Assembly: GCF_020026455.1 (NCBI RefSeq)
Contig: NZ_JAHHQJ010000004.1
Location: 1 to 64,000, forward strand
Length of the DNA: 64,000 bases
From: Alistipes sp.
GTDB lineage: Bacteria > Bacteroidota > Bacteroidia > Bacteroidales > Rikenellaceae
Reading direction: 5' to 3'
Part shown: in pieces, positions 23,599-31,942 of the stretch
Numbering within the stretch: the stretch's first letter is position 1
Layout: each line of letters begins with the position of its first letter
Notes under the pieces: generated by a model
The model's database searches: none
What the model was told of the DNA's origin: nothing
Seen by the model: the letters and a program-made list of their open reading frames with translations, nothing else
Position numbers and translations under genes: made by a program

Positions 23599-23794
23599 CA
23601 ACATCCAAAATACAAAAGACGTCCTCCCGGAAATCGAAAAAAGCCTTGCGGTTTGCGCCATGCAGACCGACCCGCTCCGGACATTTCCGCAAGCGCCGCA
23701 CGGATTCGGCCTCCCGATGACGATCGTGCCCCGGCATGACGGACATCCGGGACAAAACCGGAAAACAAAAAGAGAAACCAAACAAACAGATTCC

Positions 23795-25726
23795 ATGAAA
23801 AGACTCCTGATCATCGCCGCAATGGCCGCCACGGCCGTCGCCTGCGCCCCGAAAGCCGTCCCCGAGCTGCCGATAGAGACCTTCTTCCGCAATTCGGAAA
23901 AGTCCAGCTACCAGATTTCGCCCAACGGAAAATACTTCTCCTACATGGCCCCCTGGGAGAACCGGCACAACATCTTCGTACAGCAGGTCGGGTCGGACGA
24001 GGCCCTACGCATCACCTCGGAAACCGAACGCGATCTGGCCGCATACTTCTGGGCCAACGACAACCGCATCCTCTACCTCAAGGACACGGGCGGCGACGAG
24101 AATTTCCAGCTCTACGGCGTCAACATCGACGGCACGGACCCGAAAGCCTACACCGCCATCCCGGGGGTGAGGACCATGATCATCGACCCGCTGGAGGAGA
24201 TCGACTCGCTGATGATCATCGAAACGAACGAGCGCGACCCGCAGGTGTTCGACCCCTACCGTCTGAACCTCAACACCGGAGAGAAAACCCTGCTCTGCGA
24301 AAACCCCGGTGACATCCAGGGCTGGCAGACCGACCACGACGGCAAGTTGCGCGTGGCCTACGCCGTCGTCGACGGCGTCAACTCCCAGATCCGCTACCGC
24401 GAGAGCGAAGACGAAGAGTTCCGTCCCGTACTGACGACCAATTTCAAGGAGAAGGTTGAGTTCGCGACGTTCACCCCCGACAACAGGATGGTATACGCCA
24501 TCTCCAACCTCGGACGCGACAAGACGGCACTCGTGCTGATGGACCCGGCGACATGCGAGGAGAAAGAGGTGCTCTACACGAACGACTCCTACGACCTGCA
24601 GAACGTCTGGTACAGCGAAAAGGAGAAAAAACTGCTCGCCGTATCGTATGAAGGCCACAAGGGGACGAGGCGCCACTATTTCAACCGCAAGGCCGGCGAG
24701 CTGTTCGCCCGCATGGAAGCCCATCTGCCCGGCTACGAACCGCACATCCTCGGGATGAACAAGGCCGAGGACAAATACATCGTCTACGCCGGAAGCGACC
24801 GCTCGGCCGGGGTCTACTACCTCTACGACACGCAGACCGATACGATGACCAAACTGGCCGACCTGCGTCCGTGGATCAAACAGGAGGAGATGGCCGAAAT
24901 GCTCCCCATCGAGTACACCGCACGCGACGGCGAGCACATCGAGGGCTACCTCACGCTGCCCGTGGGCAAGAGCCTGAACAACGCCAAAAACCTGCCCGTG
25001 GTGGTGAATCCCCACGGGGGTCCCTGGGCACGCGACTCGTGGGGATTCAACCCCGAAACGCAGTTCCTGGCCAACCGCGGTTACGCCGTATTGCAGATGA
25101 ACTTCCGTGGCTCGACGGGATTCGGACGCCGATTCACGGAGATCTCCTTCGGCAAGTGGGGACAGGAGATGCAGGACGACATCACCGACGGAGTGAACTG
25201 GCTGATCGAAAAAGGAATAGCCGATCCCGCACGGATTGCCATATACGGCGGTTCGTACGGCGGATACGCCACGCTGCAGGGCATTGTCAAAGACCCCGAT
25301 CTCTACGCCTGCGCCATCGACTATGTGGGCGTATCGAACCTCTTCTCGTTCCTGAACACCATACCTCCCTACTGGAGGACGCTGCTCGACCAGATGCACG
25401 AAATGGTCGGCAATCCCGAAACCCAGCAGGAGATGCTGCGCGAAAACTCCCCGGCACTCAACGCCGGGCGGATCAAGACACCACTGCTGGTGGTTCAGGG
25501 AGCCAACGACCCCCGCGTGAACATCAACGAGAGCAACCAGATGGTCGAGGCGCTGCGCGCACGCGGCGTGGAGGTGGACTACATGGTCAAGGACAACGAA
25601 GGACACGGATTCCACAACGAGGAGAACCGTTTCGACTTCTACCGCGCGATGGAAAAATTCTTCGGCAAGCACCTCAAGGGCATTCAGCCCGAAGGCGACA
25701 TCGTCCCGAAGGAGTGCCGCCGGTAA
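23795..25726 (+). CDS. S9 family prolyl oligopeptidase, lipoprotein
   Basis: The 643-residue protein begins with a lipoprotein signal (MKRLLIIAAMAATAVAC; lipobox Cys17). A beta-propeller (about 30-385) and an alpha/beta-hydrolase domain follow. The catalytic triad is visible: Ser487 in GGSYGG, Asp572 in GANDPR and His604 in EGHGFH. It probably cleaves short peptides in the periplasm or at the cell surface (acylaminoacyl- or dipeptidyl-peptidase-like). The start is set by the signal peptide. It is monocistronic, with a long leader and a terminator 125 bp downstream. Confidence 0.93.
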   Translation: MKRLLIIAAMAATAVACAPKAVPELPIETFFRNSEKSSYQISPNGKYFSYMAPWENRHNIFVQQVGSDEALRITSETERDLAAYFWANDNRILYLKDTGGDENFQLYGVNIDGTDPKAYTAIPGVRTMIIDPLEEIDSLMIIETNERDPQVFDPYRLNLNTGEKTLLCENPGDIQGWQTDHDGKLRVAYAVVDGVNSQIRYRESEDEEFRPVLTTNFKEKVEFATFTPDNRMVYAISNLGRDKTALVLMDPATCEEKEVLYTNDSYDLQNVWYSEKEKKLLAVSYEGHKGTRRHYFNRKAGELFARMEAHLPGYEPHILGMNKAEDKYIVYAGSDRSAGVYYLYDTQTDTMTKLADLRPWIKQEEMAEMLPIEYTARDGEHIEGYLTLPVGKSLNNAKNLPVVVNPHGGPWARDSWGFNPETQFLANRGYAVLQMNFRGSTGFGRRFTEISFGKWGQEMQDDITDGVNWLIEKGIADPARIAIYGGSYGGYATLQGIVKDPDLYACAIDYVGVSNLFSFLNTIPPYWRTLLDQMHEMVGNPETQQEMLRENSPALNAGRIKTPLLVVQGANDPRVNINESNQMVEALRARGVEVDYMVKDNEGHGFHNEENRFDFYRAMEKFFGKHLKGIQPEGDIVPKECRR

Positions 25727-25850
25727 AGGTCCCGGAAGCCGCATCCGCGAACCGCAAGAATCCGACATAAAAAGCGCAACTCCGGGTCGACCCGGAAGAC
25801 GACACGCCGACCGGCCGCCGCGACGGAAAAGCCGGAGGGTAGTGTGAGAC

Positions 25851-25875
25851 AAAGGCCCGGAAATTCCGGGCCTTT
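25851..25875 (+). terminator. Terminator after the S9 peptidase gene
   Basis: The stem AAAGGCCCGGA/TCCGGGCCTTT has a 3-base loop. Its final TTT also forms part of the next promoter's TTTG element. Confidence 0.85.
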
Positions 25876-25908
25876 TGCCGGAAAAGCCCGAAAAAAACGC
25901 TACTTTTG
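25874..25908 (+). promoter_or_regulatory. Promoter of the MFS transporter gene, fused to a terminator
   Basis: TTTG (25874-25877), 23 bp (slightly long), TACTTTTG (25901-25908). The expected start is at about 25911-25914, only 3-6 nt before the ATG at 25917. Confidence 0.65.
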
Positions 25909-25916
25909 CAGTCGCA

Positions 25917-27368
25917 ATGCACGCTGTTCCCCACATATCCGGACGTCCCGCGGACGGACTGCCCATGCCCCAACGGCTCGGAGCCATCCTGGCCGTGGCC
26001 TTCGGCGTATCGCTCTCGGTGGTCGACGGAACCGTGGCCAACGTCGCCCTGCCCACCATCGGGCAGCAGCTGGGCATCTCGGCCGCCGACTCGATCTGGA
26101 TCGTCAACGCCTACCAGCTGGCCATCATGGTATCGCTGCTCTCCCTCTCGGCACTGGGCGATGTCGTGGGCTACCGCAAGGTCTACATCGGCGGTCTGAT
26201 GCTCTTCACGGTGGCGTCGGTGGGATGTTCGCTCTCCGGATCGCTCCAGACCCTTGTACTGGCGCGCGTCATGCAGGGATTCGGGGCCGCGGCCATCACC
26301 TCGGTGAACACCTCGCTGATCCGCTTCATCTACCCCAGGGCCCGGCTGGGGCGCGGCATGAGCATCAACGCCGCGGTGGTCGCAACCTCGTCGGTGGCCG
26401 GACCGACGCTGGCGGCCGCCATTCTATCCGCGGCCGACTGGCCGTGGCTGTTCGCCGTAAATATCCCGATAGGGCTGGTCGCACTGACGCTCAGCCGACG
26501 CTTCCTGCCCGAGAATCCGGTACGGGTGCGCGAGCACCGTTTCGACTGGCGCGATGCCGTGATGAACGCCCTGACGTTCGGCCTCATGATGGCATCGGTC
26601 GAGGGGTTTTCCCACGGAATGGATCCGCGCGTGCTCTCGCTGGGAGTCGCAGCGCTCATCGTCGTCGGCTTCTTCTTCATCCGCAGCCAGCTGCACGAAC
26701 CCTATCCGATCCTGCCGTTCGACCTGCTGCGCATCCCGATCTTCTCGGTATCGGTCGCAACGTCGATCTGCTCGTTCCTCGGGCAGATGCTCGCCATGGT
26801 CGCACTGCCCTTCTACCTGCAGCAGGCCTGCGGCTACGACGACGTGGAGACCGGTATGCTGCTGACGGCCTGGCCCGCCGTGATCATGGTCGTGGCCCCG
26901 GTAGCCGGGCTGCTCGTCGAGCGGGTTCACGCCGGGCTGCTGGGCGGAACGGGGCTTATAATGATGGCCGCGGGGCTGTTCCTGCTGGCCTTCCTGCCGG
27001 AGCATCCGACCGACGGCGCCATCATCTGGCGGCTGATGCTCTGCGGCGCGGGATTCGGGCTGTTCCAGTCGCCGAACAACAGTATTCTGATCGCCTCGGC
27101 ACCACCCGAGCGAAGCGGTTCGGCAAGCGGCATGCTGGCCACGGCACGTCTCGTGGGGCAGACCACGGGCGCCGCGCTGATGGCCCTGCTCTTCCACATC
27201 GTGCCCGAAAACAGCACACACACCGCCCTGATGCTGGCGGGCATTTTCGCCGTAGCAGGCGCCGCAGTCAGCCTCATGCGCATTTCACTGCCCCTGCCCG
27301 AAGGGCTCGCACGACGCCAACAGACCCGTCCGCAGAAGGTTGCCGGAAACAAATTTTCAGAAAATTAG
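25917..27368 (+). CDS. MFS drug/solute exporter, DHA2 (EmrB/QacA) type
   Basis: The 483-residue protein has about 14 membrane segments. Motif-C-like and motif-A-like sequences of drug:H+ antiporter family 2 are present: SVVDGTVANVALPTIGQQLG in helix 1, LGDVVGYRKVYI in loop 2-3 and GFGAAAITSVNTSLI. It probably exports toxic compounds by proton exchange; the substrate is unknown. I use ATG 25917, just past the -7 box; a later ATG 30 bases on (MPQRLGAIL) is an alternative. No membrane fusion or outer-membrane partner genes are adjacent. Confidence 0.9.
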   Translation: MHAVPHISGRPADGLPMPQRLGAILAVAFGVSLSVVDGTVANVALPTIGQQLGISAADSIWIVNAYQLAIMVSLLSLSALGDVVGYRKVYIGGLMLFTVASVGCSLSGSLQTLVLARVMQGFGAAAITSVNTSLIRFIYPRARLGRGMSINAAVVATSSVAGPTLAAAILSAADWPWLFAVNIPIGLVALTLSRRFLPENPVRVREHRFDWRDAVMNALTFGLMMASVEGFSHGMDPRVLSLGVAALIVVGFFFIRSQLHEPYPILPFDLLRIPIFSVSVATSICSFLGQMLAMVALPFYLQQACGYDDVETGMLLTAWPAVIMVVAPVAGLLVERVHAGLLGGTGLIMMAAGLFLLAFLPEHPTDGAIIWRLMLCGAGFGLFQSPNNSILIASAPPERSGSASGMLATARLVGQTTGAALMALLFHIVPENSTHTALMLAGIFAVAGAAVSLMRISLPLPEGLARRQQTRPQKVAGNKFSEN

Positions 27369-27401
27369 CACGCACCGATAGGAAGCCTTCCGGATTTTTA
27401 C

Positions 27402-27409
27402 TATTTTTG
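27402..27409 (+). promoter_or_regulatory. Putative -7 box of the aminopeptidase P gene
   Basis: TATTTTTG lies 18 bp before the ATG. No clear -33 TTTG is seen. Confidence 0.55.
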
Positions 27410-27426
27410 TAGAAAACAGCAACGTT

Positions 27427-28818
27427 ATGTTTTCAGCAAAAACCTACACCGCGCGCCGCCACGAGCTGCGCACGAAGATCGGAAGCGGCATCATCCTGCT
27501 CCCGGGCAATTCCCTCGCGCCGAACAATTATCCCAACAACGCCTACTATTTCCGGCAGGACTCCTCGTTCCGCTACTATTTCGGACTGAACGTGCCGTCG
27601 GTCGTCGGCGTGATCGACGCCGACACGGGTGAAGAAGCGCTGTACGGCGACGATTTCACCGTCGAGGACATCATCTGGACCGGACCGCAGCCCACGCTGC
27701 GCGAGATGGGCACCGAGGCGGGTGTCACGGCCACATTCCCGATGGCAGAGCTCGAAAAACAGCTGCGCAGGGCGATAGCTCTGGGCCGCAGGATTCACTA
27801 CCTGCCGCCTTACCGCGGAGAGACCAAACTCCAACTGTCGGCGCTGCTGGGCATAAAGCCCGGGCTGCTGCACGACTACAAGTCGGTGGAACTGATGTTC
27901 GCCGTGGCAGAGATGCGCGAGAAGAAGAGCCCCGAGGAGATCGAGGAGATGGAACGCGCCTTCCGGATAGGCTACGAGATGCACACGACGGCCATGCGGA
28001 TGTGCCGCCCGGGAGTCGTGGAACGGCAGATCGCGGGAGCCATCGAAGGTGTCGCCAAATCCCTGGGCCAGGGCGTGTCGTTCCAGTCGATCGTATCCCA
28101 GCACGGGGAGACGCTGCACAACCTCAACGCCGACGGCGTGCTGGAGGAGGGGCGGCTGCTGCTGTGTGACGCCGGAGGCGAAACCGTCGGCGGATACTGC
28201 TCGGACCACACGCGCACCTATCCCGTGAGCGGACGCTTCACCCAAAAGCAAAAGGAGATCTACAACATCGTACTGGCCGCACACGACCACGTGGCGCGCA
28301 TCATAAAACCCCACATGATGTACACCGAGGTGCACAACGCTGCCTACATGACCCTCGCCGAGGGGCTGGTCGGGCTGGGGCTGCTGAAAGGATCTGCTGC
28401 CGACGCCGTGGCCGCAGGAGCGATGACGATGCTCATGCCCCACGGGCTGGGTCACGGACTGGGCATGGACGTGCACGACTGCGAGGCGATGGGCGAGAGG
28501 TCGTTCGACTACGGTTCGATCGCCGAACGGGCCGCCAAGTCGGGAACCTGCGTCTACCGCGCGGCATGGCGGATCGAACCGGGAACCGTGATGACCGACG
28601 AACCGGGGCTCTACTTCATCCCCGCACTGATCGACAAGTGTCGCGCCGAAGGCCTTTACAAGGGCATCGTCGACTACGACGCACTGGAGGCTTACCGCGA
28701 TTTCGGCGGCATCCGCATCGAGGACGATATCCTCGTGACGGAGTCGGGAAGCCGCATCATCGGCGACCGGAAAATCCCCGTCACGGTCGAAGAACTGGAA
28801 GCCGTCGTGGGTAAATAA
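27427..28818 (+). CDS. Xaa-Pro aminopeptidase (aminopeptidase P family)
   Basis: This M24B enzyme removes an N-terminal residue preceding proline. The 463-residue protein has the AMP_N domain (about 5-140) and a pita-bread catalytic domain. Dinuclear metal ligands can be read: Asp in LLCDAGGE, Asp in YCSDHTRTYPVSG, His in HGLGHGLGMDVHD, Glu in MTDEPGLYF and Glu in GGIRIEDDILVT. The length matches bacterial PepP. It has its own -7 box and is followed after 30 bp by a small membrane protein gene. Confidence 0.95.
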   Translation: MFSAKTYTARRHELRTKIGSGIILLPGNSLAPNNYPNNAYYFRQDSSFRYYFGLNVPSVVGVIDADTGEEALYGDDFTVEDIIWTGPQPTLREMGTEAGVTATFPMAELEKQLRRAIALGRRIHYLPPYRGETKLQLSALLGIKPGLLHDYKSVELMFAVAEMREKKSPEEIEEMERAFRIGYEMHTTAMRMCRPGVVERQIAGAIEGVAKSLGQGVSFQSIVSQHGETLHNLNADGVLEEGRLLLCDAGGETVGGYCSDHTRTYPVSGRFTQKQKEIYNIVLAAHDHVARIIKPHMMYTEVHNAAYMTLAEGLVGLGLLKGSAADAVAAGAMTMLMPHGLGHGLGMDVHDCEAMGERSFDYGSIAERAAKSGTCVYRAAWRIEPGTVMTDEPGLYFIPALIDKCRAEGLYKGIVDYDALEAYRDFGGIRIEDDILVTESGSRIIGDRKIPVTVEELEAVVGK

Positions 28819-28848
28819 CGCACCGAAAATCCTGCAAACACAACGACT

Positions 28849-29082
28849 ATGGACAAGAAATGGATAATCGGCCTGGGGCTGATGGGCATCCTGATCGTCT
28901 TTCTGCTGCTCTGGAATTTCGCTCCGGCCATCCAGCGGTGGCTGGCGAGTGTCTTCGTGGACATCATCCTCCTGCTGGCCGCCTTCGCGGCGGGATGGCT
29001 CTTCGGCCGTTTCGGCGGCAAGCACCGCAGCAGCGACGAAGAACGCAACGCACGCAACATCACTCAGGCTCAGAAAAAATAA
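28849..29082 (+). CDS. Small membrane protein, hypothetical
   Basis: The 77-residue protein has two predicted membrane helices (about 5-22 and 33-52). A glycine-rich turn (FGRFGGK) and a charged tail (residues 58-77) follow. Similar short two-helix proteins exist in Bacteroidota, but I cannot name a family. It lies 30 bp after the aminopeptidase gene and ends before a strong terminator, so it is probably the second gene of that unit. Confidence 0.75.
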   Translation: MDKKWIIGLGLMGILIVFLLLWNFAPAIQRWLASVFVDIILLLAAFAAGWLFGRFGGKHRSSDEERNARNITQAQKK

Positions 29083-29141
29083 CAACCGGAGTGAAAACGG
29101 ATCCCGCGGCCGCAAAGCGGCGGCAGGATCCCGACGGACCG

Positions 29142-29172
29142 AAAAAATCGCCCTCATGGGGCGATTTTTTTT
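29142..29172 (+). terminator. Terminator of the aminopeptidase P unit
   Basis: The stem AAAATCGCCC/GGGCGATTTT has a TCATG loop and ends in eight T. Confidence 0.9.
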
Positions 29173-29251
29173 CATTACCGAAGTTGTTTTTCACGAATAA
29201 TTTGTATTTTTATAGTCGACTAACCGAAAAACCTTAAAACCACACGAGAAT

Positions 29252-31408
29252 ATGAAAAACTATTCAGCCAAAGAGATCAAGAACATCGTACTCATCGGAG
29301 CGCCCGGCACGGGTAAAACTACCCTTGCCGAAGCGATGGCCTTCGAGGGTAAAGTCATCGACCGCAGGGGTAGTATCGAGGCGAACAACACGCTCTCGGA
29401 CAACACGGATATCGAGCACGAATACAAACGCTCGATCTATTCGACGATCCTCTTCACCGAATTCATGGACCGCAAGCTGAATATCATCGACTGCCCCGGT
29501 TCGGACGACTTTTGCGGAAGTCTCTTCTCGGCCTTCAAGGTCGGAGACGTGGGCGTCTTCCTGTTCAATGCCCAGAACGGCTGGGAGGTGGGCAGCGAAA
29601 TTCAAGCCCGCTACGCCCGGCTTCTGCAGAAACCCGTGATCGGCGTGGTGAATCAGCTGGATGCCGAGAAGGCCAGCTTCGAAGCCACGTTCGACTCGAT
29701 CCGGGCTTCGTCGCGCGTGAAACCCGTCATCGTGCAGTATCCCGTCAACCAGGGGCCGGAGTTCAACGCCTTCATCGACGTGCTGCTGATGAAGATGTAC
29801 CGCTTCAAGAACAACGACGGTCTCCGCGAGGAGCTCGAAATTCCGGCCGAAGAGCTCGAAAAAGCCATGGAGCTGCACAAGGAACTGGTGGAAATGGCCG
29901 CCGAACACGACGAAGCGCTGATGGAGCTCTACTTCGAAAAAGGAAGCCTCACGCAGGACGACATCCGCTCGGGACTGAAGATCGGCGTCTCGAAACGCGA
30001 GGTGATGCCCATCTTCTGCACCTCGGGCAAGCGGGATATCGGCACCAAGCGGCTGATGGAATTCATCATCAACGTGGCACCCGGGCCGCTGAAGGCTCCG
30101 GCATTCCGTTCGACCGAAGGCGAGGAGATCCCGGCCGACGAAAGCGCTCCCGCCGTGGCATTCGTCTTCAAGAGCCAGGTGGAACAGCATATCGGCGAAA
30201 TAACCTACTTCCGCGTCATCCGAGGCCGGATCACCGAGGGAACGGAGTTGGTGAACACCCGCACCGGAAACAAGGAAAAACTCTCGCAGCTGTTCGCCGT
30301 GGCGGGCAAGAACCGGATCAAGGTCACGGAACTCATGGCCGGAGACATCGGCTGCACCGTGAAATTGAAGGGCACGCGGACCAACGACACGCTTTCGGCC
30401 CCGTCGACACCCATGACCGTAGAGCCGATCGCATTCCCCGAGCCGCGCTACCGGGCCGCCATCAAATGTAAGGACCAGGCCGACGAGGAGAAGCTGGGCA
30501 AGGTGCTCAACGACGCCAAATTCGAAGACCCCACCATTCTGGTCGAGTACTCCAAGGAGCTGAAGCAGACCATCATTCAGGGTCAGGGCGAACATCATCT
30601 GAACATCCTGCGCTCGCGCATCGAGAAGGAGAACAGGCTCGCATACGAATACATCGCACCGAAGATCCCCTACCGCGAGACCATCACCAAGGTTGCGCAG
30701 GCCGACTACCGCCACAAGAAACAGTCGGGAGGAGCAGGCCAGTTCGGCGAGGTGCACATGATCATCGAACCCTATTACGAGGGCATCGGCGAACCGAAGA
30801 ACTACAAGGTACCCGGCAAGGGCGACATGGTGCTGAACCCCAAGACCAAGGAGGAATACGACCTGCCGTGGGGCGGAAAACTGCAGTTCTACTCGGCGAT
30901 CGTGGGTGGCGCCATCGACGCGCGGTTCATGCCCGCCATCCTGAAGGGAATCATGGAGAAGATGGACGAGGGTCCGCTGACCGGATCGTATGCCCGCGAC
31001 ATCCGTGTGGTGATCTACGACGGTAAAATGCACCCGGTGGACTCGAACGAAATATCGTTCAAGCTGGCAGCACGCAACGCCTTCAAGGAGGCTTTCCGCA
31101 ATGCGGGTCCCAAGATCATGGAGCCGATATACAGCGTCGAGGTGCTCGTGCCGAGCGAATACATGGGAGCCGTGATGTCGGATCTGCAGAACCGCCGCGC
31201 GATGATTGCCGGCATGGAATCGGACAAGGGATTCGACCGGCTGAATGCGCTGGTTCCGCTGGCCGAGTTGTACCGATACTCGACGACCCTTTCGTCGCTG
31301 ACGTCGGGATCGGCCACCTACTCGATGAAATTCAGCAGCTACGAGCAGGTTCCCGCCGACGTGCAGGAAAAACTGCTCAAAGCCTACACCGACACCGACG
31401 ACGAATAA
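29252..31408 (+). CDS. EF-G paralogue (EF-G2 type) with altered GTPase motifs
   Basis: The 718-residue protein has the five-domain layout of elongation factor G, with domain IV intact (QSGGAGQFGEVHMIIEP) and domain V present. The GTPase motifs differ from canonical EF-G: G1 is GAPGTGKTT (16-24), G3 is DCPGS (80-84) with Ser84 where the catalytic His belongs, and G4 is NQLD (134-137) instead of NKxD. From memory, a Bacteroides EF-G2 lacking ribosome-stimulated GTPase activity supports translation during starvation and gut colonisation; this gene looks like the same type. The housekeeping fusA is not in the window. It is monocistronic. Confidence 0.9.
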   Translation: MKNYSAKEIKNIVLIGAPGTGKTTLAEAMAFEGKVIDRRGSIEANNTLSDNTDIEHEYKRSIYSTILFTEFMDRKLNIIDCPGSDDFCGSLFSAFKVGDVGVFLFNAQNGWEVGSEIQARYARLLQKPVIGVVNQLDAEKASFEATFDSIRASSRVKPVIVQYPVNQGPEFNAFIDVLLMKMYRFKNNDGLREELEIPAEELEKAMELHKELVEMAAEHDEALMELYFEKGSLTQDDIRSGLKIGVSKREVMPIFCTSGKRDIGTKRLMEFIINVAPGPLKAPAFRSTEGEEIPADESAPAVAFVFKSQVEQHIGEITYFRVIRGRITEGTELVNTRTGNKEKLSQLFAVAGKNRIKVTELMAGDIGCTVKLKGTRTNDTLSAPSTPMTVEPIAFPEPRYRAAIKCKDQADEEKLGKVLNDAKFEDPTILVEYSKELKQTIIQGQGEHHLNILRSRIEKENRLAYEYIAPKIPYRETITKVAQADYRHKKQSGGAGQFGEVHMIIEPYYEGIGEPKNYKVPGKGDMVLNPKTKEEYDLPWGGKLQFYSAIVGGAIDARFMPAILKGIMEKMDEGPLTGSYARDIRVVIYDGKMHPVDSNEISFKLAARNAFKEAFRNAGPKIMEPIYSVEVLVPSEYMGAVMSDLQNRRAMIAGMESDKGFDRLNALVPLAELYRYSTTLSSLTSGSATYSMKFSSYEQVPADVQEKLLKAYTDTDDE

Positions 31409-31669
31409 CCCGCCAAAAGGCGGGGAGCCGATCGGAACTTCAGACCGCAGGAGGCCGGCAGGGACTTCTGCGTGCGGGAAGTCAGACGGGACGCACACGG
31501 GACGCATACAGCCCATGTTGCGCCCGGATCCCTCCGCAAAAGGCGGGCTCCAGGGAGCAGGGAGCGGGGTTCCCCTTTATGCGGGTCCCGCGCCCCCGCG
31601 AAGAGCCGGCTTTCGGAAGCGGTACACAGTCTTCGGATATCGAGTCCGGTGTTGCACCGGAGAATGCAG

Positions 31670-31704
31670 AAACGGCGGACCTCTTTGGTCCGCCGTTTCT
31701 TTTG
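31670..31704 (+). terminator. Strong hairpin terminator far downstream of the EF-G2 gene
   Basis: A perfect 12-bp stem (AAACGGCGGACC/GGTCCGCCGTTT) with a TCTTT loop is followed by CTTTTG. It lies about 260 bp past the EF-G2 stop, so the transcript would have a long 3' end. Confidence 0.8.
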
Positions 31705-31908
31705 CGTCAACCGGGAGGAGCGAGAGGCGGGGGGGGGTGGAGCACAACCGCAAGACCACGGGCGCCGGGCAAAACGGTCCCGCAAAAGGCCGCAGATCAG
31801 CGGTACGGAGTGCATTCGGGGCGACGGCATGAGGCCTCTTCCGCCGGGAGGTTGTGTTAAATTAATGTTAACAATCCATATAGCAACCGTTTCATCGAAA
31901 AAATGCCG

Positions 31909-31916
31909 TAAATTTG
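31909..31916 (+). promoter_or_regulatory. Putative -7 box of the PiT transporter gene
   Basis: TAAATTTG fits the consensus, 27 bp before the ATG. The -33 element is weak (TTTC at a short spacing). Confidence 0.55.
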
Positions 31917-31942
31917 TTCACAATTTGTACTAAAACCCCAAC

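Larger units (their letters stand above)
23459..23794 (+). other. Intergenic region and long leader of the S9 peptidase gene
   Basis: The 336 bp hold the terminator of the preceding operon, an AT-rich promoter region, and a leader of about 190 nt between the predicted start site and the peptidase ATG. No riboswitch class is recognised in the leader. Confidence 0.55.
31409..31942. other. Intergenic region between EF-G2 and PiT genes
   Basis: I see no supported gene in 534 bp. It holds a strong terminator-like hairpin at 31670-31704, a run of nine G at 31729-31737, and an AT-rich promoter region in the last 90 bp. Open frames on both strands are Arg/Pro/Gly-rich and cross the hairpin. Confidence 0.55.
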
